Numbered from the stretch's first letter, positions 41,768 to 56,486 are shown. The stretch: DNA of 64,000 nt from Neurospora crassa OR74A (GCF_000182925.2 NC_026503.1:5022001-5086000), one strand, 5' to 3'. Numbers and translations are program-made. Notes: generated from the sequence alone by a model not told the origin.

Positions 41768-44700
41768 GATCCAAATATAGATTGCCCTAGAGTAAAGAGG
41801 AAGAAGAGATTCTATTTACAAATAACTCTCGTAGCTAACACCAATAAAAACCCAATAGGAAAAGGATTACTACTACGAAAGTAAGTAAAAATAAAAAAAA
41901 TTATAAAGGAAGATAAAAAGTAATAACTTTTCTTATAGTAGTTGTATAGGTATAAAGGTACTACCAATCGACTCATCTTAATAAATTAATTAAAATAAAT
42001 ATACGCTTGGGGTAATAGTATAACGGGAAGGTAATTAAATAATCGTAAATCGATTTTTAAAATTCCGCGTATTATAGAATTTTATAAATTTCAAGAAATT
42101 GTAATTTAAACTATTAAAGTATACATCTTCCTAGGGTAAAGGAGTAAGAGATATAAGTAAAGCGGTGCCCAATATAGAATATAACGAAAGATAAAAGAAA
42201 AAGGGCTCTTTAGCAATATAATAGCTACTTATATACAAAAGCTCTAGTATATTGTAAGGTAGGGTAATCGGACGGCCAAATACTAAAAAAGTATTATTAT
42301 ATCTTTAGTAAGTCTAATAACCCTAATGTTTATTAATATTATTTAAAAATGCCTCGGGGTAGTACCTTCGTAAAAATATCAGCAACTTACTCCCTAGTAG
42401 CTATATACTAGAAATTAATATTTCTAATTATTTATACTTCCTTATACTATATTTCTTAAATACTAATATATTTAGTACGAAAGTAGTACTATAAGTTCTT
42501 CGCTAAAATTATAATACCTTAATTATTATAATGGATAATAATAGTTATTATAAGTAGGAAAGTAAGGTCGGTTAATAATTATCTAAGCTAAACAACCTCT
42601 TTTACTACTTAAATTTGAATTATAACCTTTACCTCGTAAGAGGATAGGGTAATAGTTTACTATCGCTTTAATTACTAATTAATAATTATATTACTAATAT
42701 AAAATATATAACCCTCTATAGAACATTTAATAGTAATATTCCTTCCCTAATCAGTATTTATAAATCTAATAAGAATAAAAGATAAATTGGAATAAGTAAG
42801 GTATAAAATAAAAATACTTCTAAAATACTTAAATATACATTTTATAGTTATAATATAGGTTTAAGTTAGTTTAATAAAATAGTAACTACAAAAAGACACT
42901 ACGAAAGTAATATCTAGTCGAGTACCGAATATAGTATATATAAACGAACCAACGGCGCTTATATACTAATACTTATTAGAATCGGGAGCTTAAAAACCTT
43001 CCGAAGGTTCAGGAATCTTATTATTATTTATAAGGGTAAACACCGGCTTATAATCTAATATTCCGAAGTTATTAAATACCTTCTTAAAATAAACCTTCTA
43101 GCTTAACCGAAACATATATTTTAGCTTATCGTAGGTTATAACTATACTTAAGTAATATAAATATAGCCCTATATCGGTTATTTTGAAGCGTTTATTCAGC
43201 GTATCTTTTAGAACTTAAATATCCTTTATAGATAGTCCGGCAATAAGTAGGTCATCGATATAAATAGCAATATAAATAATTCCTTTATTAAAAATAATAG
43301 TATTAATTAATAATAGAATAAAGCCGAAGTCGCCGAAAAAGGCAGTTAGAGTATTATACTAAATATAAGAACTTTATTTTAAATTGTAAAACGTACAGTT
43401 AAATTTATATATTAAAATTAAATTACTATTAGTAATATTAGAAGGTTATTCTATATAAATATCTTCCTCTACTAAACTATATAGGAAGATGGTTTAAACG
43501 TCTATTTATTCTAGTTTTAAATTAAGGGTAGTAGTAAGGGCGAATATAAACTTATAGCTTATAAGCTTTATAATTAATACGAAAGTTTTATTATAGTCAA
43601 TCCCCTCCCGTTATTTAAAGCTATAAACTATCCAACGAACCTTATAGTAAAGGACTTCGCTATTAGGACTAGTTTTAAATTTATATACCTATTTTCCTAA
43701 TAATAATTAACGGCTAATATTACGAAGAATAAGGGTCTAAATCTAATTTTCGATAAGGGAGTAGTATTCAACCTATATAATTGACTGCTATTCCTTCCAA
43801 TCCGAATATTTTATAGCCTCTCGAAGATTTTTAAATTCTAATATTAATAGTATAGTAAGGGTAACGAAAGTTAATAAGTTGGTATTAAACTTATTAATAA
43901 CTTTCAATAATAATTATTACCTATTAAGAATAATTAAATTGGGGGGACGTAATTTAGAGTAATAATTAGTAATAGTATACTAGTAATTTAAGTTGAAGAA
44001 ACCTAAGTTACTACTAATATAAATAGTATTAAATATTAGTGTAGCGGGGTTAGTTAGTAAGGACGGGGCTTAGGGTAACTTATTTAAGGGCGCTAGTAAT
44101 ATTAAAAGATTTATAAACTGGGAAATAAATAATAATAGTATAAATATACCAAAATCTCCCCCTAACTATACTAGCGGAACTCCTTCTAAATTAGAGCCGT
44201 AGAATAAGTAAATTAATAGTAATAATAGCGGTAGGAATAGTAATAGTATAAGTATTAGTATAATAACCGGTAATAATTGTAACGGTAGAGGTCGTAGAGG
44301 TATTGGGGAAAAACCTACGGGGCGTATATTTAAATTCTTTAAGCAGCCCTCTATAGGATTAAAAATACTAGAGGAGGCGCACAAATCCGTAAAAGAAATA
44401 CTAAAATTAGAGTCCGGCGTATAATAAAAAGAGGGTAGGTTATTAAATATATTAGAAAGTAGCGTAGTAAGGTTAGGAGAAATATACGTATATATTTCGT
44501 TAATAATTATATTATTAGTAGAAATTACTTTATTACCGTCCGTAAGTATAATATAATTCGATAACCCCTTATAGCTTAGCAATTTACCTTAACCTACTAT
44601 TAGAGCTAATTTCCTTAGGAAGTCCGCGTTAGGCAATTTATAATAGTAAAGGGCACCGATAATTCTTAAGTATAAAAAGTTAAATTTATAGCTAATCTAT

Positions 44701-45298
44701 ACTTTAAATAATATTTTATTTATAATTCTATTCGAATAACAATTCTTTAGGTAAATAATTATATATAGAAATATCGGCTATAAATAATAATTAAAGTTAT
44801 TATCCTCTAAAATAATAGTAAAGTACTTTTACAAAATCCTATTAAGGCGTTCTAATATACTATTCTATTTATATTAATTAACCGCCGAATATACTAATAT
44901 AATAAAACGGTTCGTATATTACAATTAAAAACATTTACTAAAGTTCTCTCTAATTCGATTAAAATAAATATAGCAAATAGAATATTTAAGCCTATTAAAT
45001 TTATTATACTATTACTCTACTATACAAAGAAACTCGTCTTGGGTTTTAATTATATAAGTCTAAACGTACTATATAAAATTATCTGTAATAGTAACCTAAT
45101 ACTATTATCCCTATAAGCCTTCGAAACGAAAGGGGCTATAAATATCCGTATAAATATATTTAAAGGGCCGATTCCCTTTACATACAATTCCCTTATAAGA
45201 AACCTACTTCAAACGGCCTAATACGCACTTATTGTAGAAATATATATTAGGGACGGGGTAAATACCGGTAAATATCGTTTAAAAGGAAATAATATTCC
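41637..45298 (-). mobile_element. Ty1/copia retrotransposon, 3' part, RIP-degraded
   Basis: Copia-type LTR retrotransposon on the minus strand, inactivated by many stop codons. Readable pol motifs, from downstream to upstream on the minus strand: VADIFTKVLPR (RNase H end, about 42351-42388), SAVGSFIY with FGTRLDITF (about 42900-42960), and the reverse-transcriptase active site IYIAIYIDDLLIAG (about 43232-43273, both Asp kept). Integrase-like remnants lie up to about 45250. The 3' LTR and polypurine tract are at its left end. The element is interrupted at 45299 by a gypsy insertion and should continue after 53906. Confidence 0.85.
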
Positions 45299-45576
45299 TA
45301 ATACCGTTGAGAGGGTATTTGAACGTTATGATAATAATATGTGTCTGATTGAATATGTGTAAAGTGATAATCTAGAAAAGAATCTAGGGTAGGGAGCTTG
45401 CGTGCGGTCGGTTGACTATAAGGTACGTAAGCCTTATCTAATTTATAGGACCTATATACGTAGGTGGGCCCCCGTAGGAGCGGTTCATTCAATTGAATAA
45501 ACTCGACCGGGCGGGCTGGGCCATCCAGTCAGCTGACCTGACATGTAATAACGCCAGCGATACTATTCCGGTATTA
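45299..45576 (-). repeat. Gypsy LTR, left (3' LTR of the element)
   Basis: 278 bp with inverted ends TAATACCG and CGGTATTA. It differs from the right LTR by about 25 substitutions, all transitions as read by eye. It has kept much of its C+G on the plus strand, including GGGTGGGCCCCCGT and CGACCGGGCGGGCTGGG-like stretches. Confidence 0.93.
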
Positions 45577-48500
45577 AATCCCGGCCGCTAAAAAGAAATA
45601 CTATTATCCTTAGTAGTTCAGCTAATATATATATATAAATACCTTCTTACTTCTTTCTTGGTCTCAAATTCCTACCGTAAGCGGGGGGCTCGCTAGTCTC
45701 GAAATAGACCTTCCTCCGCTTTTATACTAATAGCTTAGCCTTACTCTTCTATAGTCCTCCTAAGTACTCCTAGTATTCCGAGACTAATTTTTGAGTATTG
45801 CCTATCTCCTTTTCCGGTAATTATTTATTATAATTATAATTATAATTAATTTATTTTACTAGATATTTTTATCTTCTATTTTTTTTTATTTTTAGTATAA
45901 TTTAGAATTATATTTATTTTATATTTTCTTTCGTCGTCGGAGTTGCGTTGGCTATCTTCTACTGGTCCCGGGGGAGGTTGAGATCTTCCGAAAGGATCGT
46001 CGCCTTTTAGACTTGCTTTAAGGTAGGCGATAGAAATAATTAGGTAAATACCGGCTATTTCCGGAGGGAGGTCTAATTAGTAAATTAGTTTACCTATACG
46101 CTTAAGTATTATAAACGGTCTAGTGCGTTGTTGCGAGAATTTACGCGAAGGCCTACTTGGTAAGTAGTATCCTTTATAAAGTTTAAAGTAGATTTTGTCT
46201 CCTATAGTAAATTCGTACTGTTGGTAGAAATTGTTATAGCGCTTTTTAGTTTTGGCGGTAGTAAAAACTATCGCTAATTGGGCATTTTTGCGTAGGTTGT
46301 TGTATAATATTGTATATACTTCAGCTATTATTAATACTTCTTTCTTTATTATAATATTTAATAGCCTTAAGAGTATAAAATTAAATAATTGCTTGTAAGG
46401 GGACGATTTAATAGGGTTAGAGTAAGTGCTATTTATATTCTACTATAGGGTTAATAGTAATTTTACTTAATTGGATTCTAGTTATATAAAGTAGTAGAAG
46501 CGGATAGCGATTTCTACGTCTTAATTATATTATTCCGCTATACTATTACCTTAGGGGTAGTAAATTATTATTATTAAAAGTTTAGTACCGAGAATTGACT
46601 ATATTCCTTTCTATACCCTAGAAGTAAACTTTCTATTTCTATTAGATATAATAGTTTATAGGATTCCCTAGTTTCCTAGAATTAACTTTCTTACTAATAT
46701 TTTTCCTTAATCTTCGGCGGTATAGGTAGAATAACCTAGGATAAGCTTAAATCTCTTGGAGGTATAGTATAATACTAGTATTAATATATCGAAAAAGTCG
46801 AATTTTGGGAGGTGCTAAGCAGTGCCCGAAGTTAGAACCTTTAGTAAATTAGTAATAAAATTAATTGCGATAGTTCTTATAGGCTTAATATATTTAGAAT
46901 TAATTAATTAGTAATTACCAATAGTAGCTTCTCGGTTTATTCAATTAAACTAGTAGATTAGGTAATATTAAATATATTCTTTAATAGTCTATATTTTCCT
47001 AACGATAGCGAATTCTTTTAGATTATATATTATATAATCTTTGCTAAAATAATACTTCTCATTATATACTACGCTTAGTATAGTTGTAATTATATTCTTG
47101 GAAATATATAGTTACTTTATTTTATCGGCTAGGTTAATATTGTATAGTAGTACATTTATAATTTCGAATAGGTACCCGGGGTACGAAATAACGCTATCGA
47201 CCTCGGTAGTACTAGGGTAATTTCGAAGTTCGTTTATAATTGGCTTAAATTTAGTATTTGATTTATATACTTCTTCGAAGTTGCATTTAATACTACTACT
47301 TATCTAAACTTCGGCTTTTATAAAATAGATATAATTAGTAAATTAGATTTAATTTAGAATTAGGACTTCGTTTATTTTTCCTTCCTTATTTCTTTTTATT
47401 AGAAGTTGATTTAATATATTAAGGACGAAATTAAGTTTGCTTACTATATAGTAAATTTTTAGGTTGTACTAGGATAAATAGATAAATGTATTAATTAGCC
47501 GCCGATTACCCCGATCCGTAGATGAAGTATTGAGAATAGTTTGTTCGTATATACCCTTAGTAGTTGTATAATTAGTAAGGACGATAATAGGGAGATTATA
47601 AGAGTGGATAAAGGTACGAAGTTACTTAATTGCCTAAATTAGGTAAGCTACTTCTATTTCGGATGGGCTATATTGTATTTTAACCTTATTAAGGGCTTTA
47701 TTTAGAAATATAATAGGAAGGACCTAATTCATTGGAATTGTGGTGCTTAGTACCTATATGTAGCCCTCCTTTATATAGTATAGTATTACGCTATAGCTCC
47801 TTTCTAGGGATTTGTTAATTTATAGAAAAGCCTACTTATCCGGGTCCAAATAATATAGTTTTATATTATTATAAATAGCCTTCTATATTACTTCGAAAAT
47901 TTATTTTTCGTCTTCTATTAGATTGTAAATAGTTTTAGCGTAATAGTTAGCTTATTTAATTGGGTTGCCGGTTATTATTATCCTTATTTTCCTTCCTTCT
48001 GTTAAAAGTATAACCTTTCTCTTTTATAATAGTTTTATTATCCTAATATAGTATAGAATTAAATACTTAATAAATTTAAATATACTTATATATCTCTCTA
48101 ATAATTTTAGGGTATTAGGAAATTCTAGGTTTTAAAATACTGCTATCCTTTCGTTAATTGTTAATAGATCTAATATATCTACCTTAAAACTAAATAGTTT
48201 TATATTAGGATAAGTAATATACGATTTCTTAGGCGATAGTACGATATTCTTTAATATAAAAAGATTAAATACCTATTTTAGGTACTTTAGATAGTTTTTG
48301 GCGGTATTAGAAAAAATAATAATATTATCGATAAACGTACGATAGAAAGTGGAAAACGCTATTAGTAAATAGTCTATAAATTTTTATATGTATATTAGGG
48401 AGTTATAGTAACTTATTAAAATAATATTTGGTTATTCTAGCCTACGCGGGTTAATAAAGGTGAGCCGGTCCTAGTACTATAGCTAAATGCTAAATTAATA

Positions 48501-50469
48501 GAAAAAGGCCGTAGTATTAATAATTGTTATAAACTTTTTGCCTCTAAGGGATATAATGACTTTAGATTGTAATAGTAGGGGGTAATTATTAGGAACGGTG
48601 ATTTTATTAAGCGTTTGGAGGTTAATTACGATACGGCTTTTCTACTACTCCTTAATAGTACGTTAAATTATAAAGATTGGGTAGGCGAAAGGTATTGTAC
48701 GGTTGACCTAATCTATTTTTCTTTATTTGTATAGGGTTTTAAAGATTTGGTTGAGGATTTCTCGGTCCTTCTTATTTAATAAATAGGATTATAATTGGAT
48801 ACGCTAATTTTACTATCCTTCTATTAAAGGGATATATATTATATCGTTTTTTTTTATTAAAATAATACTTCCTTCTTCCTATAAAGTTGGGTATTTATTA
48901 ATAATCTTTTCGATTTTCCTTACTAAGTTTGGGTTTTAGGCGTAGATATAGATATTTTAGTCGGTTACTTTCTTTAGTAGGTTATTAGAAGTTTTAAGAC
49001 CTAGTATCGAGTGTTTTTCTGCGCTTACTTTCAGTAGTAGTATAATTGCGTATCCTATGCCGTTTGCGAATTTAGTAACTTTATATACTATATTATTATT
49101 TTCGAATTTTGTAGCGAATTCTATTAAAATCTCCTCGTCCGTTATATTATTAATGTAGTTGTATTTGCCTAGAGGGTTTCTAATACCTAGTAATAGAAGT
49201 TCGTCCTTTATAATATTAAATATTTGGATAATTAGGATTTTAAACTCGTAATTAAGTGAAGTTTTAAGTTATATCCTAATAGTTAGACCGGCGATTATCT
49301 TCTTTATTAAAATTAGATACCCGCTATTAGTCGCTTCGGAAATATTACCGATGTGAAACTTCTTCGGAATAATTAGTATTCTATTAATAGTATTATTTAT
49401 AAATATTATTACGGGGGATTTGGCGTTTATTATTATATTAGTTGCTGTAATATGCTTCGAGTTTAATATAAAGCTCTTATTTTTAGGGAGGGGCTTGTAT
49501 TGGATTAGGATGTATTTGGATTGTTTTAGTAGAATAGTAGTCTTTTTAATAGTTGTGACCTTTCGAAGGTATAGTTTAGAATTTATTTGAGTAACGAAGT
49601 TGATTTAGAAATTATTAAAATTTTAGAAGGTAATAATTTCGGACTTATAATTTATATTGGCCCTATATAAATATAGAAAGTTATTACTAAATAGAATATT
49701 TAATTCTAACTTATTTATTACTTATACGCCTTTTATAAACTTTATTAAGGTAGGGTTACTATTTTTATTGTACCCTTCGAGGTAAATTTTGAAAGTAGCC
49801 TACTTAGAAATATTGACCGACTTTCTACTAACGCCCTTTATTTTTACTTACTGAATTTCGATAGTATAGTTTAAGTTTTTAAAAAAGTATTTTCCTATTA
49901 GGGACTTACCGGTACTAGGATTTATATAGACCTCTATTACGCCGGCCTCGGGTATTACTTTAGCGTTAACGTATATGTAAGTAAAGTTGGAGATTAGACT
50001 ATTATTAATATTTATTATAGTAGTTATACAGCTAGCCTCTTAGATTTTAATAGGGGTTGTAGTTTTTATAAATATAGGGGTGAGGCGTAGGATTGGAGCC
50101 GGTTCCTCGCCCTTTAATTAACCCTCTTTAATTATTTAGTATTTCTTTAAATATTAAAATAGTATATTGTATAATATATAGCGTTTTTTGTAGTATTTAT
50201 ATATACGTTGCTCGGGTGCTAGTAGTAATAGGGTCCGAAATTTCTTTGTTTTAGGGGCTGGGGGAGATTCGTAATATTTTTTATAGTACTTCTTTTAATC
50301 CTTTATTTTAAAGTATTTTAAATATTTATAATATTTAGTAGTAGATTCTAAAATTATATATGCCCCTACTTTATTTAGTGCCTCCGAATTGGAATTGTCG
50401 GCAAATATAAACTCTTTTATATAATGGGTTTTTTTATATATTTTTCGATTATGATTTAAATTTCAATTA

Positions 50470-50640
50470 CGGCCTTAGTAATAGTTTTATTCGTAGTATC
50501 AATCGCGGCTTCGGTCGCGGTCGCCATCGCGGCTTTAATCGCAGTCTTGGTTGTAGTTTAAATCGCGGTCCTAATTTCGGTTATAGTTTCGGTCGTAGTT
50601 TTAATTATAACTTCGGTCTCAATTGTAATTTGAGTGGGGA
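50470..50640 (-). repeat. Degenerate short-period repeat in the gypsy gag region
   Basis: Repeating blocks of the type TCGCGGCT/TCGGTCGCGG with 6-12-bp periodicity, unusually GC-rich within the AT-rich element and decaying into TTCGGTTATAG-type versions. It probably encoded a simple amino-acid repeat in the structural protein. Confidence 0.5.
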
Positions 50641-53628
50641 TAGTAGCTAAATGTTGTATTAGAGTTAGATTAGGTTTAATTATTATTTAAATTAATTTTT
50701 TACTTAGTTGCGGATATAAATATTACTTGTAAGGAGGTAATTAATTATATATAATTGGGTAGAGACTCTTTTTCTAGTAGGGCTCTTAAGTATTACTTTA
50801 TTCGAAGGTTTATATTAGATTAGATTTGTATTATTACGCCGTACTAATTCTTATTATCCTTTATTAGGGTACTTATTACTTTAGTATAGTATATTTACTT
50901 CTATATATATTAAGTAAGAATACTATAATTGTCGTTGATATTACGAAAGTAAAAACGGCCTCTAGTAAATTTTGCGGTAGTTATGGCTAAATTAAGAGAG
51001 AAACGAACTATTAATCGATTTAATAATTTATAAATACCTTTCTCCTTTTAATTTAGTTTAGTATTACTATTTATTTTAATTATTTATTAAATATGTATAG
51101 TCCTTACTAAATACGTATAAAATAAATAGGTAAATTGTTTATTTATTTTATTTATTAGGTATTTTTATTTTATATTAGTAATAAAAGATAGTATTTATTT
51201 ACGGAAGGTATAGATATCGGTATATATAGTATATTTATTATTAGTAATAATACTTTAGTCTTTAGGGTTGTATTTATCGGGATTGAAGTTTCTAATGTTT
51301 TTTCGCTTAATTTTCTTAAAGTCCTTGTTGTTATTATTATAATTGAACCGGCGTTATTTACTATTAGAATTTAGTAGGCTGCCTCCTCCTCTAAATAAAT
51401 TAGGCGGACCGCTTCCTAGATATAAGTTAGGTAGTTTATAACCGATTGGGGTATAAGGTAAACGATTATTCCCGTTACTTCCTCTTCTGTATAGGGAGTC
51501 TAGTAAGTTTGGTAGTTCCCCTCCGCTATTATTAGGGTAGGGTAGACCGTTGTTACTATAAATAGTATTAGTATTATTTAATATTTATTTTAGCGGAATA
51601 TTATTTAAAATAATAATAGGTTTAATTGGTGAGTTAGAAGATAGGATAACGCCGGGCCTTTAAAATTGATAGGATATTTACACCTTCGTGGGGGGTGGCG
51701 CCGATGCTCCTCTGAGGATTGGCTAAATTAGAGGTGGGCTAGTAGTTTGGGGGGGTATAGAACGAGTTCGAACTATATTAATAGTCGCCTTTATTTTGGG
51801 TAGGGTAGCGATTATTTTTAGTTTAATAATTTTATTAATATTCTAATTAATTATAGTAAATAAAGTGTATTCTTAGAAAGGGTTTGTTAAGGATAATGCT
51901 TTATAAGGGGCTTCCTCTGGTATACTTTCTATAGAGGCTTGGAAGGCTTAAATTTTACCCTTTTTTATTTTATTTTTAGCGATTATCTTTACTAGGTAGT
52001 TATATATTATAGTTTCGAAGGGGGTGCTAAAAATATTATTAACCTTGTGAATATTTATTTTAACTAATGGTTTGGTTGGAGCTAAGGGACTATAATCCTC
52101 CTTTAGCTAAATTCGGATAGGATTAGGAGGAATATAAGGGTTATTAGATAATTCTTTTAATATTTCTTTATAAATTTCCTTTGTTACTTCGGTACGGACT
52201 CTATTAATTTATTTAGTAATGTTATTTATAATAATTTTGGCTATTTTCTTTTATTAATTAGTTAGTTTTTTAATAGTACTATTTTGTATAGCCTCTAAAT
52301 ACTTCTTCTAAATATTAATTTATTCGTTTAAAGCCGTTTAAAAGTTACTATTAATTTCGCGGTACTATAAGTTGTTAAATACTTCGTTTTCTTTATCCGT
52401 TTAATTAATTATTTCCCTAATATTTTTTAATTATTTAATTAATATATTGCTAATTTTAGATAATTACTTAGCTAATAGGTTTTTAATCTTCTTATAGTCC
52501 TTGTTTAAAGAGTCCTGTATGTTGACGGATTGTAGGGTAATTTGGTTAAATAGAGCGTTGATTTATTTATTAAATTTAGTATTGAAATATTTAATTAATT
52601 TTTTATTATTACTAAATTTGGCTAGCCGCGCCGGTAGAGCCTTATTCGGATTATTGTAGGGTAGATTTATAGTTTTGGATTTGTATTCTATTCTTAATTA
52701 TAGTATAATATTTATTATAAATTTATAATATAGATAATTTATAGAAGGATATTGTATTTCCCGGCGTAGGTCTACAATAGGAGGAGTATATACGTTAGTT
52801 AGTAATAGTTTACTTCGAGGTTCCGTTATATACGATTTATTGTAATTGAAATAGTATAGGTTAACTTTGCTCTCGATCTGTTCGGTATTGGTATTTATAT
52901 TACGGATGTACTCGTTTTGAATATTTAACGTGTCCGCTAGGTTGTTGTAGTTCTAAGGTCGTTTCTATATATTAGGTGGATTTAAATTGACTTCGGAGGT
53001 AGGGAGAATATTTCGAACGCTCGGTACGGGGTTATTTAATTTAATAAAGGAGCCTAGTATAATAAAAACTTCTTAAATTATTTAAAATATATTAAATAAG
53101 TACGAGTTTAGGTATAATTTTATAACGATAATTAGTATTAAAGGGTAAAGAAGGTGTATAATTAGAATTTGGATAGGAACGAATATTACTATATACCTAA
53201 GTTCGGTAGTAGGGGAAATCTTTAGCTTCTAGAAGTCTTACGACTGCTAGGATCTAAGTAGTAATATACGGTTATTTAAATTCGCTATATAGGGTGAAGG
53301 AGTATAGATTATTAATTTTACAATTATTTAAGTTCGTTACATTATTAGGTGAGGTTTTTACGATTACTTAAGTTCGTTGTGAAGGGAAGGGGGGTAGATT
53401 GCGTAGATTGAGTAAATAGTACGTTCTTTGGAATAGGAAAGGTGGTAAAATTATAAGAATACTTAAGTTCGTTTTATGTACCTCTAAATGCTTCTTGTCT
53501 TCGTTGGAAGAATGAAGCGATCTTCTGTCGCTTGATGCGACGTTGCTTAGTGCCTTCTTGAATGAGGCCGGTTGGTAATAATAGTGTGGTGTGGTTTAGG
53601 TTAAGCAATTAAAGTTGTAGTTACTATT

Positions 53629-53906
53629 TAATACTATTGAGAGGGTATTTGAACGTTGTGATAATAATATGTGTTTGATTGAATATGTGTAAAGTGATGA
53701 TTTAGAAAAGAATTTAGGGTAGGGAGTTTGCGTGCGGTCGGTTGATTATAAGGTACGTAAGTCTTATTTAATTTATAGGACCTATATACGTGGGTGGGCC
53801 CCCGTGGGAGTAGTTTATTTAATTGAATGAATTCGACCGGGCGGGCTGGGCTATCCAGTTAGCTGACCTGGTATGTAATGACGCTAGCGATACTATTCCG
53901 GTATTA
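53629..53906 (-). repeat. Gypsy LTR, right (5' LTR of the element)
   Basis: 278 bp, same ends (TAATACTA and CGGTATTA; the first mutated by two transitions) and the same length as the left copy. At most differing sites this copy has T where the left has C, or G where the left has A. Confidence 0.93.
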
Positions 53907-56480
53907 ATTCCCTTTACTAAAGTAAGTAAGGCGGTTATACTATATTTTGAATCTTTTCTATTTAATAATATAAATAATAAAAGTAAAGTAAAATATTAAA
54001 TTATTAGTCGGTTAATAAACTAAATATATTCTATTTATATTAAACCCTTTAAAACGGATCTTTTAATTATAAATTCCTACAACCAAACCATTTCCAAATA
54101 CTATAACAAAACTACAACAATTGAATTATAATATAAAAAGGAGGTTATAAACTATATAAAGAGAAAAATAAACTCCCTCTAGTAAAATAAAAAATAAATC
54201 GCCTTTATAAATAGAGGTACGTAATATATATATACTAGTCGCTTTAAGGGTAATTTTAATATTATTTATTCCTATTATAAGGAGGCTAATATAAAGGTAT
54301 AAATTTCTAAAGCCGGCCTTATTATAAAAAAAGTAATTAATAATACTTAAATTAATAATAATTACGTATTTAAAATTATTTAGAAACTCGCAATGAAATT
54401 CTAAAACTAATAGCGTAACAATGCGTTCTACAAACTTAAAATCGAATAATAGGGCTACAACGGGGAATAGTATAGTAGCTAAAAGAGTATTAATAAAATT
54501 GGATTATTCGATTTGTAAGCCTAAAGTAATAAAAGCTAATAATAGTAGGATTATTAATAATAGTAACGGCGGGGACAATAAAATAAGCGGCGGGTCGGTA
54601 TTAAAACCGAATACTATATAGTTTATAGTTTTTAAAAAATTAGTAATAGATTGCAAGCTACTGGTTTCCTAATTGGAATGAAAGTACTTATTAGGGCGAA
54701 GGTCTTTGAATTCAACTTTAAACTCCTTATTATCGAATGTAATAACTAAAAGTGTAATAGTTAATATAAAGGGGTAATTATTATTCTTCTAAGGGCCCGA
54801 ACTCTAACCTATATTCTTATACCTTTCGGAATACTAAATATAATAATATAAATCGCTATAGTTTAATATTTTATATACCAAATAAAATATTTAAAAATAT
54901 TCCTTATTATTATTATATAATCGTTTATTATTAATAAATTTAACGGCCTTAACGATATATTTAGTAAAGAGGGCCTTTAGGCCCGCTACGTCGAGCACTA
55001 GCTTATCAGTACTATCCTTAAACTCGCTCTATTAATGTTTAATTAGAAACTCCTCAATCTCAACGGCGCACTTAGCTTTATCTAGCGTAACTAGTACCTT
55101 AACGATTTTACTAGTTTTGTCCCGCTCCGGTAGGAAGAGATGCTTTTAACCGAATTTCGAAATAAAGGTAATATATATAGGACCTAAATTCCGGATAAAA
55201 TAATTAATTACTATAGAGTCGGGTATAAAGTAATAATTATCCATTTTAATTAATTTATATTAAATAATCTATAATTAATTTATAAAATTAATAATACTAT
55301 TATATTTGTCGAAGGTAGTAGCGTAAAAGTAGGTTATAGCTTCTATAAAACCTTTAGAATCCTTTAAATAATAATTATTAAAAGTCTATTAGAGAGCCTT
55401 AATAATAATTTACAGGTTACGGGCCCGAAACTTATTATAAATAGTCGAAGCAAATTTGTTTACGAAAAAATTGAATTATTAACGTTAGTTGCACTACTAA
55501 TCCTTAACCTTATTTAAATATTTCTATTCGGAAATATTGGAGCGTTAAATAAATAGAATAATATTATTTATAATATTAAATGTAAATCGGGCCGCAATAT
55601 AAATAATAATAGTGTAGCGCTAGGTAATATAATTATTTCCGCTTCTAATAAAGATAAGAATAGTAATAATATTATTAAAATCCTTATTAAGTATAATTAT
55701 AATTTAGAAGTTTAGTAATATTAAATACTAGAACGTAGTAATAGGGGAATAGAAGCGGGAGGCGAAGTGGGAACGGGTAGTATAGCAATAGTAAAACCCT
55801 AAAGTTCTATAGAACTTAGAAGCGAAAACGGTATTAGACTTTAAGTAAAACTAGAAAATATAATTATAGTAGACGGTAGAAGTAATAGCGTAGTAAAAAC
55901 AAAATTTTAGAAAGATTCTATTAGGAACGTAGGCGAAAGGTAGGCTGAGGTGACTATAGTCGTAGCTATACGTAGGGGACGGTAAGTTAGGGGTTAATCT
56001 AAAGATGTATTAATAGCTACCGACTATAATGAATTACGCTTCGTTGAATTTCTTTTATATTTATATAAATTCTATTTATCCGTTAACGAGTATTATAGAG
56101 CCTTATACTAGTTTAGCGCTTCGGTACGGTGCCGGATTATCCTTCCTACGAGCCCGACCCGATATAGGCGTTATTATTAGTAATTTTATATATCGGTTAA
56201 TAAAGGGGAGTAGTAGTTACTAAGGTACTTCGGTATACGAATTCTTAGCCTCCTAATACGACCCCCCCCCTTATAGGTTCTATCTTCGGAACTTTTGTAA
56301 TTTATAATAGATTCTAGTTAAGTAGCGGAGGGTATTAGTATTGTACTATTGTAACGTTATTGGGCTATATTGCCGGCGAAGGTACGGTATTTTCGCCCTT
56401 TGGTTCTAGTAAATTATTATTTATAATAACCGCCGACGTTGTATCCCGGATATTATAGCTGCTTTACTACCGGCGAGCTG
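53907..56480 (-). mobile_element. RIP-degraded DNA, copia 5' part and unidentified coding remnants
   Basis: AT-rich DNA that should contain the 5' portion of the interrupted copia element after the ATTCC duplication. I could not locate the 5' LTR. On the minus strand long open stretches occur (for example FGWKHLFLPERDKTSK-like around 55140-55190, with Trp mutated to a stop, and DKLVLDVAGLKALFTK around 54970-55010). Purines dominate the coding strand. The family is not recognised, and it may be a different transposon abutting copia. Confidence 0.4.
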
Positions 56481-56486
56481 CCCGCT

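Larger units (their letters stand above)
45299..53906 (-). mobile_element. Complete Ty3/gypsy retrotransposon nested in copia
   Basis: 8,608-bp element with two 278-bp LTRs (45299-45576 and 53629-53906) and a perfect 5-bp target duplication ATTCC (45294-45298 and 53907-53911). Coding is on the minus strand, riddled with stops. The reverse-transcriptase block (about 47950-48900) has GRKKF-like and FIDNIIIFS, where one catalytic Asp is Asn. The integrase C-terminal part (about 45930-46250) includes YYLPSRPSRKFSQQR and LDLPPEIAGIY. The gag region lies towards 50-53 kb and contains a short GC-richer repeat. The order gag-pol with integrase last is that of gypsy. All damage looks like RIP transitions. 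Confidence 0.9.
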
